64,000 nt of DNA from Rickettsiaceae bacterium (lineage in GTDB: Bacteria > Pseudomonadota > Alphaproteobacteria > Rickettsiales > Rickettsiaceae), in assembly GCA_024236375.1 (NCBI GenBank), contig JACKKP010000001.1, positions 296,001-360,000 of the forward strand, written 5' to 3'. The translations under genes were made by a program, and so were the position numbers. Numbering within the stretch: position 1 is the stretch's first letter; each line of letters starts with the position of its first letter. This document shows, piece after piece, positions 47,914 to 57,654 of the stretch. The notes under the pieces are model-generated. The model worked only from the letters and a program-made list of their open reading frames with translations. It was not told where the DNA came from and made no database searches.

Positions 47914-50127
47914 TTAATCAATTTGCTTCCATGTAAAATCTCTATTTAGTAAATAAATTTTACGATCCTCTGGCTGAATAACAGACATTTGTGCCCAGCC
48001 ATTACCAAAAAGCTGCTGTAAAATGGGTTGGGCACTAATGATTTGATCGAGCATCTGTCGCGGTGCGAAAATCACTACTATAAGACGTTGCGGTTCATGA
48101 TATGCTTCTGTGTCGCTACTATATAGTGACTGTAGAGGTAAGCCAGTCATTAAATCACTGGCATTACCTTGCATAATACCAATTCTGCCTGTAATATTTT
48201 TTGTAATTTTACTACCACTTCCATAAGCAATATTATTAAGTGTTGAAAATAGATACTGCATATTTATCCAGTGAGCCACTATCATTGGAGCAGTCAGAAT
48301 GGTTGTAAGAGAACTTCCATCTAAATCTTGTGTATAATCGTAAGAATGTAGGAAACAGCGTCCCGCCAAATCAAGGCCTGACGTAATGTCACGTGGTGCT
48401 ATTATAAAAGCACTATTCCGTGCTAATCCCCATTCCGGCCTAATTTGAGCCCAATCGTGTGAACGGCGGCCTATATTATATACTGCATTTGATTTTTTTA
48501 CTTTTTTTTCTAATGTTTGAAGGCGTACCTTATTATTAGCATTGCGAGCGTGTATTAAATCTGCCTTTAGTTTATCAATTCCAGCTATATTATTCTTGCC
48601 ATAAAGGCTCACTTCATCAGTTGTAGTATTATGTTCTGCGGCAATGAAATATGTATTTTCTGGGATATTAATACCATTTTTAGATATTTCTTGTCTTACT
48701 TCTGATCGATTTAAAATTGCTGCAATTATACGAGCATTAGTACCACCATGTCTTCCTCCACATGCGCCACAATCCAGTGCAGTAGAATATGCATTATTTT
48801 GAGTAGTACTCGCATGTCCACAAAATACTATAATTGGAGCAAAGTTACTGGTCAGTCCAATGATTTTTAGTATATTTAAAGCGTATGAACATTGATCTGA
48901 AAAAGATATATTATCAAGTGAAACATTAAATTCTCGAGAATCATATATAGATTTGATTGCAATAGATTGAATTTTTGAAGCAATGCTCGGTATCAAGCTG
49001 CGTATGCCCATCCACATTCCACTAATTACTCCTATATTATCCACTAATCCAAAAGGCGTAGTAAAATTATATTTGAGTGATTGATAAAGGCGTTTTAATA
49101 TAGTGAGAGTAGCATAGGCTGCTTTATCATTTTGATAAGAGTTGGATGAGACCTCTACTTGATGTTTAGGAGAAAGCAATATTGGGCAAGAAGCATATGA
49201 TTCGTTTGTAATCTTATTATGAATTTGAATTGGTATCCCAAAAAATCCTGCAACGCCGAAAGTGTAATAATTACCAATTGATTCAAGATGTTTCCTGAAA
49301 GGTTCAGAACGTACATCAATACAAAAAATCAGTTGCACATCTGGTATTGTATCAGGGCTTTTGATATGTTGTTTTGCTAAGTTTCGCAATAATGAATAGC
49401 GGTAATTATTTTCTGTTATCTGTATTTTTTCTAAAGGACTAGGTTTGGATTGAACTTGTGTTAAAGAGTTTTTATACCATTCGAGTAATTCTTGTGCGTC
49501 TTTCCAAAATAAAGTGATAATTATAAGCCTTATCGCCAAATAATCTACCTGGTTTACAGAATAAGGATGGGTATTAGTTCCTGCCCATTCTGTAAGATAT
49601 TTGATATAGGATGCCCAGCCTGGTAGGGTAGTAAGTATTAGTGTCAAAAATTGAACTTGTTCTTCTTTAGCAATGTTAAGCAGTATTAAACATTCAGTAA
49701 CTGCTTGCTCAGCTGTTTTTGGCAATAATCTTAAAAAGTCCTGTTTTTGTTTGTCGCATTGATGTAATTTTATATCGTATAAAGCAAGTTGACGCCAAGA
49801 TGTATATAGACCATAATTTCTTAGTGGCATTGATATAGTAGCCTGGCCATCATCGAAATATGCTTGGAGCCATTTAATAGTTTCACGGTTTATGGTTTCT
49901 AGCTGTTTCGGCAAATTTCTTTGCTCAAAATAAACTGATGCTATTGTCATTGCTTCTTCAATAGTTAAGTCTTCCATACCTTGTAATGGGTTGACAGCAA
50001 TGAAGTTCTTCAGTGGCCAACAAGGAGCAATCTTTTTAAAGCTTTGAGTTATTATATCATTTATATAATTTGTATCGTAATCTTGATCTACTGGTTGCTT
50101 AACTTTATATATATGGGATTGTCTCAT
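47914..50127 (-). CDS. dabA: Inorganic carbon transporter subunit DabA (DUF2309/UPF0753)
   Basis: This 737-aa zinc protein is the carbonic-anhydrase-like half of the DAB inorganic carbon system. The predicted active-site residues are Cys269 and Asp271 in IFCIDVRSE, His438 in FCGHAS and Cys453 in LDCGACGGRHGG. Their spacing (2 and 15) equals that of the characterised Halothiobacillus DabA2 (C351, D353, H524, C539). With DabB it is proposed to turn CO2 into bicarbonate vectorially using an ion gradient. The DabB gene is immediately upstream (10 bp). Confidence 0.92.
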   Translation of the reverse strand: MRQSHIYKVKQPVDQDYDTNYINDIITQSFKKIAPCWPLKNFIAVNPLQGMEDLTIEEAMTIASVYFEQRNLPKQLETINRETIKWLQAYFDDGQATISMPLRNYGLYTSWRQLALYDIKLHQCDKQKQDFLRLLPKTAEQAVTECLILLNIAKEEQVQFLTLILTTLPGWASYIKYLTEWAGTNTHPYSVNQVDYLAIRLIIITLFWKDAQELLEWYKNSLTQVQSKPSPLEKIQITENNYRYSLLRNLAKQHIKSPDTIPDVQLIFCIDVRSEPFRKHLESIGNYYTFGVAGFFGIPIQIHNKITNESYASCPILLSPKHQVEVSSNSYQNDKAAYATLTILKRLYQSLKYNFTTPFGLVDNIGVISGMWMGIRSLIPSIASKIQSIAIKSIYDSREFNVSLDNISFSDQCSYALNILKIIGLTSNFAPIIVFCGHASTTQNNAYSTALDCGACGGRHGGTNARIIAAILNRSEVRQEISKNGINIPENTYFIAAEHNTTTDEVSLYGKNNIAGIDKLKADLIHARNANNKVRLQTLEKKVKKSNAVYNIGRRSHDWAQIRPEWGLARNSAFIIAPRDITSGLDLAGRCFLHSYDYTQDLDGSSLTTILTAPMIVAHWINMQYLFSTLNNIAYGSGSKITKNITGRIGIMQGNASDLMTGLPLQSLYSSDTEAYHEPQRLIVVIFAPRQMLDQIISAQPILQQLFGNGWAQMSVIQPEDRKIYLLNRDFTWKQID

Positions 50128-50137
50128 AATTATCTAA

Positions 50138-51478
50138 TTAATAGTTATATCGTGTCCGATATGTAGTGACTGTAGAAGGGTGAGGTTGACTAGCGTTGAG
50201 AGCAACTACATACAATTTTAGTATCCACGAAGGAAGCTTGGTAGTTTGCGCTAATTTTTCAAAAAATAAGGTAAATAACCATGTGATTATCAAGGACATA
50301 ATTCCTATAATATGGAAAAAATTAAGGGGTTGTGGTTGCATAAGCTCCATAGGTGCCATAATCCATGCAATTATTTGTACATTAAATCCATACCATACAC
50401 CAAATAACACTGTTGCAATTAATGTTATAGGCAGTTTTGTTAAATTACGAAAGCGTAGCATTGTTAGTGCAAATTGGCTCAAAGTAATAAAAGCAATCAC
50501 TATTAGCACTAATGTAGTATTATTTGCTAAACACGACTTACAACTAGCATAATTAAAGGCTATGCTTCCAACAAAGCCACAAAACAAAGAGCAAGTAAAG
50601 GTCAAAAATTGCGGAGGGTAACCAAGATCCAAACATTTATCGTGAGCAGCACTGCTACTTCTGAGAAAGAGATATGCTTTGAACATGCCATGCCAAACTA
50701 AGTGAGCTGCAGCTGCAGGAAACAATCCAAGTCCACATTGTACAAACATGAAACCCATCTGTCCCATAGTTGAGCAAGCTAGCATGCGTTTTACATCATT
50801 TTGCATTAATTTCCATAACGTTCCTAATAAAGCGGTTATGAGTCCTATTGCAAATATTAAAGTAAGTAAAGCATCATGTTGTAAGTAAAGTGGTGCAAAA
50901 CGAATCAAAAGGAAGCCGCCTCCATTAATTAACCCCGCATGCATAATAGCTGAAACTGGTGTAGGAGAATTGAGAGAGCTAATTAACCAACCATGAAATG
51001 GCCATATAGCTGATTGCATCATAGCTGCTATTAATATTAATAATAAAGCGATAAAGAGCTCTGTAGATTGTGAGTTATAATGTATTATGTTGCTTATACT
51101 GATTTGCCCAGTGGTTAAATAAAATATCATAAATGCAGATCCTAGCAAGCATGCACTGACAAAATAGTTTTTTGCAGCTATGATTCCGGAAGCCTTTGCA
51201 GCATCCCAATTAGGCTTGTGTATCATTAACCTGACCAAAAATACATTACTTAGACACCAGGCAATTAAAAGTATTATTAAATTATCAGTACAAACCATCA
51301 TTACAACAGTAATAATTAATAAGATAAGCTGCACAAAAAATACTTGATATCTATTATCTCCTTTCATATAACGTGATGCAAAGCTACCAACACATAAGCT
51401 AATGAAAGCTACTAATCCAATCATAATGAGAGCAAATTTGTTGCAATCACAGAAAAAATTTAAAAAATTATTTATCAT
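50138..51478 (-). CDS. dabB: DabB, NuoL/MrpA-like ion-translocating membrane subunit
   Basis: This 446-aa protein has about 12 TM helices and is homologous to the proton-pumping subunits of complex I and Mrp antiporters. Signatures are the segment IWPFHGWLISSLNSPTPVSAIMHAG, the lysine in LWKLMQNDVKRMLACSTMGQMGFM, and HLVWHGMFKAYLFLRSS. The lone NuoL-like gene next to a DUF2309 gene defines DabB rather than a complex I subunit. It should supply the gradient coupling for DabA. Confidence 0.9.
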   Translation of the reverse strand: MINNFLNFFCDCNKFALIMIGLVAFISLCVGSFASRYMKGDNRYQVFFVQLILLIITVVMMVCTDNLIILLIAWCLSNVFLVRLMIHKPNWDAAKASGIIAAKNYFVSACLLGSAFMIFYLTTGQISISNIIHYNSQSTELFIALLLILIAAMMQSAIWPFHGWLISSLNSPTPVSAIMHAGLINGGGFLLIRFAPLYLQHDALLTLIFAIGLITALLGTLWKLMQNDVKRMLACSTMGQMGFMFVQCGLGLFPAAAAHLVWHGMFKAYLFLRSSSAAHDKCLDLGYPPQFLTFTCSLFCGFVGSIAFNYASCKSCLANNTTLVLIVIAFITLSQFALTMLRFRNLTKLPITLIATVLFGVWYGFNVQIIAWIMAPMELMQPQPLNFFHIIGIMSLIITWLFTLFFEKLAQTTKLPSWILKLYVVALNASQPHPSTVTTYRTRYNY

Positions 51479-51650
51479 AAAGGATTCCTTTTAATTAGGA
51501 GATTTTGTAATGCTGCCTAATATTATCAATTTCTCTCATATAAGAAAATATAATTATTTTTATTCTAATATTACAGAAGCTAATATATTGATATGAGTAA
51601 GAAGTCGAAAAAAACACTTATGTATATTGCAATCTAATTAACTATATAAC

Positions 51651-52639
51651 TTATTTTATTATATTATTAAAATATCTTGCTAGTCTTTGTGCGTGTAGCC
51701 ATACTTCTTCTATTCTTGAAGTTTCGCACCAATCACTTGTAGCAGCTAAACACAAATTTTTATCCAAATAAAAACCTTGTTTGGCACTTTTTGCAATAAT
51801 TGCAAAGCTCCAGCGATGTAATGAGACATAGTCCGCATTTGTTGCATCGATATTAGTTATCTGTGAAAATTGTTCTAGAAGAAGCATCTTAACTTGTTCT
51901 GTATCTTTTTCAATATGAGACTGAGCCAAATCATTCCTTGAGTGTACTACTAAACAAGTCACATCTTGAGCTCGGCCTGGTTTAGTTGAATTGACTGATA
52001 TCCATTTTATAGGATTATTGCGTACTTTTGCTGCGATCCAATTTCTATCCCAAGGCTTATTGAAACCTAGCATTAATGCATAACATCCATACATATTTGC
52101 ATATCTTAATGGATGATAATACTCAATGTGTCGATTAAAGAGAGTTAGTGTTTGTGGTGCAGGCGCAGTAGAGATAACCCAATCAAACTCTCCTAATAAG
52201 AGACCATTTACATCGAATACTGGCCAATAATTACCATTTTTATGCACTAAGGGTGATACCTCACAGGAAGTATATATATTTAAATCTTTACGCAGCATTG
52301 AGCAAATACTATTCATATTTGGCACTGCTACTAGATGAGGTTCATGCCAGAATCGCTCGTTTTCTTCTTTTCCTCTATCTGCAAATTAATGACTCTACCT
52401 TTCCACTCACTAACTTTGCCGCAGGCAACAAAAGGTTTTAGAAAATCCTGAAAATCACTATTACGTGCGGTAAAACATTGTGCTCCATGATCAAAATAGA
52501 ATGGGTCTGCATAGCGTGTACTCATTCTTCCACCAACACCACGAGCTTTTTCAAATACCACAACATGAGCTTTGCGGGAAAGCTCATGAGCAAGAAAAAT
52601 ACCTGAAATACCAGCTCCTATTATAGCTACACGTGTCAT
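51651..52639 (-). pseudogene. FAD/NAD(P)-binding amine oxidase (renalase-like), frameshifted
   Basis: The N-terminal frame (52331-52639) has the FAD Rossmann motif IGAGISGIFLA, EKARGVGGRMSTR and FDHGAQCFTAR, typical of renalase-like oxidoreductases. It ends at a TAG. The rest (51651-52325) continues in another frame, whose homology starts further upstream as ENERFWHEPHLVAVPN. The switch lies in an A-rich stretch near 52363-52375. The full span (989 bp) is one base short of a 329-aa frame. The C-terminal half keeps WVISTAPAPQTL and LAATSDWCETSRIEEVWLHA. It could be a true pseudogene or a sequencing error. Confidence 0.8.
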
Positions 52640-52827
52640 AAGTTTCTCAATTTTATTGGTTTGTCAATAAAATGACAAATATTGCTTCTGGCTAATTTCG
52701 CCAGATAACTGAAAATATCCTAAATCTAATCTGTATAGCTTATTATTTCCTAATAAAAACGATAAGAGAATAATAATTATGTTTGATCCAAAAGGAATTG
52801 TCATAAAATATGTTAAACACAAATCAG

Positions 52828-52971
52828 TCATTTCCCTTTTCTTTTGCATTTATCAGAACAATATTTAACATGATGCCATTCCTTTTTCCACTTTTTGCGC
52901 CAGCTGAATTGTCGATCACAAACATTACAAATTTTTTGGGGAAGGTTAATTTTAAGAATTCTTTTAGGCAT
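52828..52971 (-). CDS. DUF2256 protein, 47 aa
   Basis: This tiny zinc-ribbon-like protein was found by reading the minus strand downstream of the photolyase. It has QKICNVCDRQFSWRKKWKKE followed by HHVKYCSDKC, so four cysteines in two CxxC/CxxxC pairs, plus the WRKKW core of DUF2256. Its ATG overlaps the photolyase stop (TGATG), which implies translational coupling. DUF2256 genes are repeatedly found beside photolyase/cryptochrome genes. Their function is unknown. Confidence 0.88.
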   Translation of the reverse strand: MPKRILKINLPQKICNVCDRQFSWRKKWKKEWHHVKYCSDKCKRKGK

Positions 52972-54506
52972 CACAAAATTTCTTTTTCCATATGCTCAAG
53001 GATTATTTGCGCCTTATTTTTTATAGATGCTTTTTTTTCGCTACTAAACTTGTCCCAAGTACTATAAATATAAGGTAAGCGCTGGTTGAATTCGAGTTTT
53101 TTTCGGTTGCGTGCAAAAAAATTCCAATAAAGTGCATTAAATGGACAAGCATTTTCACTCAACATTTCTTTGGGGTCGTAGCGGCAATGTTCACAGAAAT
53201 TACTCATTTTATTTATATATTTCCCGCTCGCAGCATATGGTTTACTACCTAAAATACCTCCATCACCAAATAGCGCCATACCAAGAGTATTGGGCATTTC
53301 TACCCACTCATAAGCATCACTATAGACAGATAAATACCATTCTTGAACTTGCTTTACATCTATACCTGCTATAAGTGCAAAATTTCCTGTTACCATTAAT
53401 CTTTGTATATGATGTGAATAAGCATGTTCTTTTGTATGAGAAATAGTTTCAGCAATGCAGGTCATATAAGTATTGCCACCCCAATAAAAATTAGGTAGAG
53501 GAATTTGTGCATCAAGATAATTTAGATCAGCATATTGTGGCATTTTGAGCCAGTAAATACCTCGTATATATTCTCGCCAACCAAGAATTTGACGAATAAA
53601 ACCTTCAGCTGCATTAAGCGGTACTTTGTCATTTTTATAAGCTTTTTCTACAAGTTGACATATTTCTAAAGGAAATAGTAGTCCTATGTTAATGTAAGAT
53701 GATAATAAGGAATGATTTAGATAAGCTTCACCTTTCACCATTGCGTCTTGATAATCTCCAAAATATGGTAAAATACGCTGTATAAAATCATTTAGCTCAA
53801 TTAAAGCTTGCCTGCGGGTAATTGCATAATGAAAAGGCTCTAAGTTACCAAAATGATCAGAAAATTTTTCTCTTACTATTTGCAACACTTCTTGCAAAAT
53901 ATCAGATTTTTTGTGACTAATACGTTTAGGAGAATGTAAATCATGGGTTGGAGGTTTACGATTTTCTTTATCATAATTCCATTGTCCTCCAATTGGACCA
54001 CTATCTAAATCCATAAGTATTTGATATCTCTTGCGCATTTCACGATAAAAATATTCCATTCTCAACTGTTTTTTGCCTTCAGCCCAGACCTTAAATTCTT
54101 CAATAGAACACAAAAAACGCTCATCAATACGAATTTCTATAGGTATACCAAGAGATTTTTGTAATGAGTCGATCATAACTCTAAGACGATATTCGCTTGG
54201 CTCAGTAACAACGATATGTTTAACTTCAAGCTCTTCTACTACTCGAGTTATTTCGCCACTTAAGCTACCAGTATTACCTATATCTGTGATTTTTACATAG
54301 CGGACTCGATGGCCTTTAGATTTGAGCTCAGCAGCAAAATGGCGCATGCAAGATAAAATAAAAGCAATTTTTTTAGGATGGTGCTTTACATAAGTGAGTT
54401 CTTCCATTACTTCGCATAAAAAAACTATATCTTCGTTTTGAATGTCTTTTAAAGACGAAATAGAATCGGATAATTGATCTGTAAAAATAAATCGAAGATT
54501 GCTCAA
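52971..54506 (-). CDS. Iron-sulfur bacterial photolyase/cryptochrome (PhrB-like, FeS-BCP)
   Basis: This 511-aa flavoprotein belongs to the deoxyribodipyrimidine photolyase-related family. The four cluster ligands sit at Cys350, Cys438, Cys441 and Cys454 (TCIAET; NFCEHC; ENACPF). As far as I recall, these are the same positions as in Agrobacterium PhrB, a (6-4) photolyase with a [4Fe-4S] cluster and DMRL antenna. Family stretches AEGFIRQILGWREYIRG, and MPNTLGMALFGDGG are intact. It starts with TTG after AAGAGAAA, as no ATG is near. A light-dependent repair enzyme is unexpected in an intracellular symbiont. Confidence 0.93.
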   Translation of the reverse strand: MSNLRFIFTDQLSDSISSLKDIQNEDIVFLCEVMEELTYVKHHPKKIAFILSCMRHFAAELKSKGHRVRYVKITDIGNTGSLSGEITRVVEELEVKHIVVTEPSEYRLRVMIDSLQKSLGIPIEIRIDERFLCSIEEFKVWAEGKKQLRMEYFYREMRKRYQILMDLDSGPIGGQWNYDKENRKPPTHDLHSPKRISHKKSDILQEVLQIVREKFSDHFGNLEPFHYAITRRQALIELNDFIQRILPYFGDYQDAMVKGEAYLNHSLLSSYINIGLLFPLEICQLVEKAYKNDKVPLNAAEGFIRQILGWREYIRGIYWLKMPQYADLNYLDAQIPLPNFYWGGNTYMTCIAETISHTKEHAYSHHIQRLMVTGNFALIAGIDVKQVQEWYLSVYSDAYEWVEMPNTLGMALFGDGGILGSKPYAASGKYINKMSNFCEHCRYDPKEMLSENACPFNALYWNFFARNRKKLEFNQRLPYIYSTWDKFSSEKKASIKNKAQIILEHMEKEIL

Positions 54507-54677
54507 AGTTTTTCTCTTAATATTTACTATATAGTTTGTTTTATTATATTGCTTTCAGATCAAGTTCAATAAAATTCATCATCGTTTTTATCAATTGTTT
54601 TTGTTTTTAATAGGTATAAGAAGATAAACACTGTTATTATATATTGATATATTATAGACATAGTTAAGAGCAATAAA

Positions 54678-55607
54678 ATGCATATTTTAATTTCAGGAGC
54701 TTCGGGATTTATCGGTACAATTCTAGTAAATAACCTTTCGAACAATCATAATATTACAGTACTTGGTCGTAAGTTAAACAAATTAGAGCAATCATTCTCA
54801 CGCAGTATTAATAAATTAACGTTTGAAGACTTACCGAATCATAATGCCGCGCATTATGATCTCATTATAAATCTATCTGGCGCAAATATTGGCGCAAAAA
54901 GGTGGACTCAATCTACCAAAAAAGAGTTAATTGAATCTAGGACTGCAACTAATCAAAAAATAATTGATTGGTTAATAAAGCAAGGTGCTACACCACGTTT
55001 TTTTTGTGCAAGTGCGATCGGAATTTATGGCGCACAAGATATAAGTACTGAATCATTTGATGAGTATAGTGTTCTACCATTAACCACAGAGGATTTTTTA
55101 CAAAATATATGTTTTGCTTGGGAAGAGTCACTTCAAAAAGCTATTGATGCTTCAATTTCAGTGACTAAATTAAGATTTGGAGTAGTTTTAAAAAAGGGAT
55201 CAGGAATGTTACAAAAGCTTGAATTACCTTTTCGTTTAGGTTTAGGGAGTGTCTTGGGTAGTGGTCAGCAAATGTTATCGTGGATTGATTATGAAGATTT
55301 AGTAAGAGCGGTCAATTTTTTGATTGAGCATCCAAACATCACAGGGCCTGTCAATATTACTTCACCTGCTCCTGTCATTCAAAAAGAGTTTGCACAAGAA
55401 TTCTCAAATGTTTTAGGACGTCATTTATTTTTTAAGACGCCTGCTTGGTTAATTAAGCTTTTATTTGGAGAAATGGGAGAGTATTTATTACTCAAAGGAC
55501 AAAAAGTGTTACCTACACGTTTAACTGAATTGGGATTTCAGTTCAGTTATTCTAGAATAATGCAGTCATTATTTAAAGAATATAGCGCTCACAACAATAT
55601 TGAGTAA
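54678..55607 (+). CDS. TIGR01777 family epimerase (YfcH/SDR39U1-like)
   Basis: This 309-aa extended-SDR protein has NAD(P) motif SGASGFIGTILV (7-18). The family signatures are INLSGANIGAKRWTQSTKKELIESR, CASAIGIYG and LRFGVVLKKGSGML. The C-terminal DUF1731 region ends in LPTRLTELGFQF. Its biochemical role is unknown. It is divergent from the photolyase gene (171-bp shared region), and such genes are frequent members of photolyase neighbourhoods. Confidence 0.93.
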   Translation: MHILISGASGFIGTILVNNLSNNHNITVLGRKLNKLEQSFSRSINKLTFEDLPNHNAAHYDLIINLSGANIGAKRWTQSTKKELIESRTATNQKIIDWLIKQGATPRFFCASAIGIYGAQDISTESFDEYSVLPLTTEDFLQNICFAWEESLQKAIDASISVTKLRFGVVLKKGSGMLQKLELPFRLGLGSVLGSGQQMLSWIDYEDLVRAVNFLIEHPNITGPVNITSPAPVIQKEFAQEFSNVLGRHLFFKTPAWLIKLLFGEMGEYLLLKGQKVLPTRLTELGFQFSYSRIMQSLFKEYSAHNNIE

Positions 55608-55892
55608 AAATACTGAATTATATTAAGTAATTTTAATATAATTTATAAAATAATATTCTTACAAATAAGGACTGGTAAGTGTAGGACATAAAATGATATT
55701 AGTTTTTTGTGAATAAACTTCTCTAAAATATATTTACTTATCTATAGCATTTATAAAAAAATTGTAATACTATAATTATATTGCATCTAATTTATTATAG
55801 TTTTAGTGTGTAATGAACCATTATTACTAGTCTTTAACTTGATAAATTATTTGCAATAATTAATCAGTTAATTAATCAATGGAGGAATTCTT

Positions 55893-56327
55893 ATGACTAC
55901 AGTAAATTTAGAAGATACAGCCAAAACACTTCAAGAATTATGTCAATATGAGATAGATGGCTCCTTTATTATTAGCCAAGCAATAGATAATATTAATAAT
56001 AATGAAATCAAAACAGACCTAACTCGTATTAAACAAGAATACGAAAATAATATAAAACAATTAGCTTCTATGATAAAAGAATGTGGCGGGGAAGTGCCAT
56101 CCTATTCAAAAGACTTTAAAGGCTTTTTTATGCAGGGTTATACTTCTCTCAGGGGGCTGACTGGTGATCAAGGAATTTTAAATGCGCTTGACACAAATAT
56201 TAAAATGGTAATTAAAGCGTTTGAAAAGGTACTTAATTCTGACCTACCAGAAAATGTAAGATCTCAGCTTCAAAAAATTCATAACAATGGACAAGAACAT
56301 TTGAATTATGTTGCTGGTCAAATATAA
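55893..56327 (+). CDS. PA2169-like four-helix-bundle protein (DUF2383)
   Basis: This 144-aa all-helical protein has ferritin-like spacing (LQELCQYEIDGSFIISQAID, IKQEYENNIKQLASMIKECGG, GFFMQGYTSLRGLTGDQGIL). It resembles the DUF2383/PA2169 family, whose function is unknown. A strong ribosome binding site (TGGAGGA) lies 8 bases before the ATG. It is monocistronic, with AT-rich flanks. Confidence 0.75.
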   Translation: MTTVNLEDTAKTLQELCQYEIDGSFIISQAIDNINNNEIKTDLTRIKQEYENNIKQLASMIKECGGEVPSYSKDFKGFFMQGYTSLRGLTGDQGILNALDTNIKMVIKAFEKVLNSDLPENVRSQLQKIHNNGQEHLNYVAGQI

Positions 56328-56763
56328 CAAGGTTATGTTATTGAGGGTAATATATTTGAATTAAAGCTCAGGGCTAGTCAAGTAATATTGCCCAACAAAT
56401 ATTACTTGTAATCAAGAAGATTAATGTGAACATATCAACACTGACGTTTAATGTACTTAATCTTTCAATAGTAATAAAAATATAATTAATGTTTAGCTCG
56501 TCTGCTAATCACCTACAATTTTATAAAAATTACTTTTATTTATATTGATTAATAGTAGTAGATTGTATTTTTTATATCAATAAAAGTTTAGTAATCATTT
56601 CAGTCGTTCTCTTATTTTAATTAGTACAAAGTTAGAATTAATATTAGATTATGCAAGTATGCTCAGTCATGACACAATATATTAATATAATAAATATAAA
56701 GACAAAGGTAAAATTAAAATTGCTCAACTAATTAACACTTTAGTAAATAATTAATAATTTTAC
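56328..56763. other. Intergenic region with 11-bp inverted repeat
   Basis: No gene is seen. A perfect inverted repeat CAAGTAATATT (56379-56389) / AATATTACTTG (56398-56408) with an 8-base loop follows the DUF2383 gene by about 50 bp. It may end its transcript, although no T tract follows. Confidence 0.45.
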
Positions 56764-56792
56764 TTGACATAATATTTCAAATGGGTTAAAAT
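56764..56792 (+). promoter_or_regulatory. Strong sigma-70-type promoter for ankyrin gene
   Basis: A perfect -35 box TTGACA (56764-56769), a 17-bp spacer and -10 box TAAAAT (56787-56792) lie 34 bp before the ATG. It is the best consensus promoter I found in the window. Confidence 0.75.
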
Positions 56793-56826
56793 CACTTTAC
56801 AAATTAATTAACTAAGATTAAAAATT

Positions 56827-57654
56827 ATGAATATAAATAAAGAATTTATAAATGCAGTGCGCGCACAAAACATTGAATCAGCTAAGAAACTTTTAGAACA
56901 AGGTGCGGATATTAATGTAATAAATCATGATAATTTATTGAGTTTGCGAGGTGCATTTTCAATCGTAATAAATCAATATTATGATAATCAATATTATGGT
57001 AACAATGCTTTACATATAGCGGTTCACTTAGGAAATACTGAATTAGTTAAAACTCTTTTAGAAAATGGTGCAGATATTCATAGCAAAAATGAGTTTGGTA
57101 ACAACTCTTTACATATAGCAGCCGATCGAAAAAATATTGAATTAGTTAAAACTCTTTTAGAAAATGGTGCAGATATTCATAGCAAAAATAAGTTTGGTAA
57201 CAACTCTTTACATATAGCAGCCGATCGAGAAAATATTGAATTAGTTAAAACTCTTTTAGAAAATGGTGCAGATATTCATAGCAAAAATGATTGTGGTGAT
57301 AGCGCTTTACATATAGCAGCCGATCGAGAAAATATTGAATTAGTTAAAACTCTTTTAGAAAATGGTGCAGATATTCATAGCAAAAATGATTGTGGTGATA
57401 GCGCTTTACATATAGCAGTCGACCCAGGAAATATCGAATTAGTTAAAATTCTTTTAGAAAATGGTGCGGATATTCATAGCAAAAATAAGTTTGGTGAAAG
57501 CGCTTTATATATTGCGGGCTATCTAGGAAATATTGAATTAGCAAAAATTTTAGAACATGGGTCGAATCACGGAATACCTAAATTATTTGCAGAAACGGTA
57601 ACAGAGGGAATGACTGAAGATCAAACCCAGATAATTGGAGAAGATGAAATATAG
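56827..57654 (+). CDS. Ankyrin-repeat protein
   Basis: This 275-aa protein consists of about seven ankyrin repeats of 33 residues (core NIELVKTLLENGADIHSKN, SLHIAADR) with short unique ends. The tail is acidic (MTEDQTQIIGEDEI). There is no signal peptide or TM segment. Ankyrin proteins of intracellular bacteria are often type IV-secreted effectors that bind host proteins. Whether this one is secreted cannot be read from the sequence. The near-identical DNA repeats imply recent expansion. Confidence 0.93.
   Translation: MNINKEFINAVRAQNIESAKKLLEQGADINVINHDNLLSLRGAFSIVINQYYDNQYYGNNALHIAVHLGNTELVKTLLENGADIHSKNEFGNNSLHIAADRKNIELVKTLLENGADIHSKNKFGNNSLHIAADRENIELVKTLLENGADIHSKNDCGDSALHIAADRENIELVKTLLENGADIHSKNDCGDSALHIAVDPGNIELVKILLENGADIHSKNKFGESALYIAGYLGNIELAKILEHGSNHGIPKLFAETVTEGMTEDQTQIIGEDEI
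57027..57540 (+). repeat. 99-bp tandem repeats inside ankyrin gene
   Basis: The string GAATTAGTTAAA or close variants begins at 57040, 57139, 57238, 57337, 57436 and 57535, an exact 99-bp period. The middle units are almost identical in DNA, so unit number can change by recombination or slippage. Confidence 0.9.

Noticed and set aside
52664..52849. 61-aa minus-strand frame with a hydrophobic segment below the DUF2256 gene
   Set aside because: It overlaps the DUF2256 gene in another frame, lacks a ribosome binding site and shows no family features.
57027..57540. Regular 99-bp repeats considered as a CRISPR-like or satellite array
   Set aside because: They are in frame inside a protein and encode canonical 33-residue ankyrin units. 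There is no spacer diversity.
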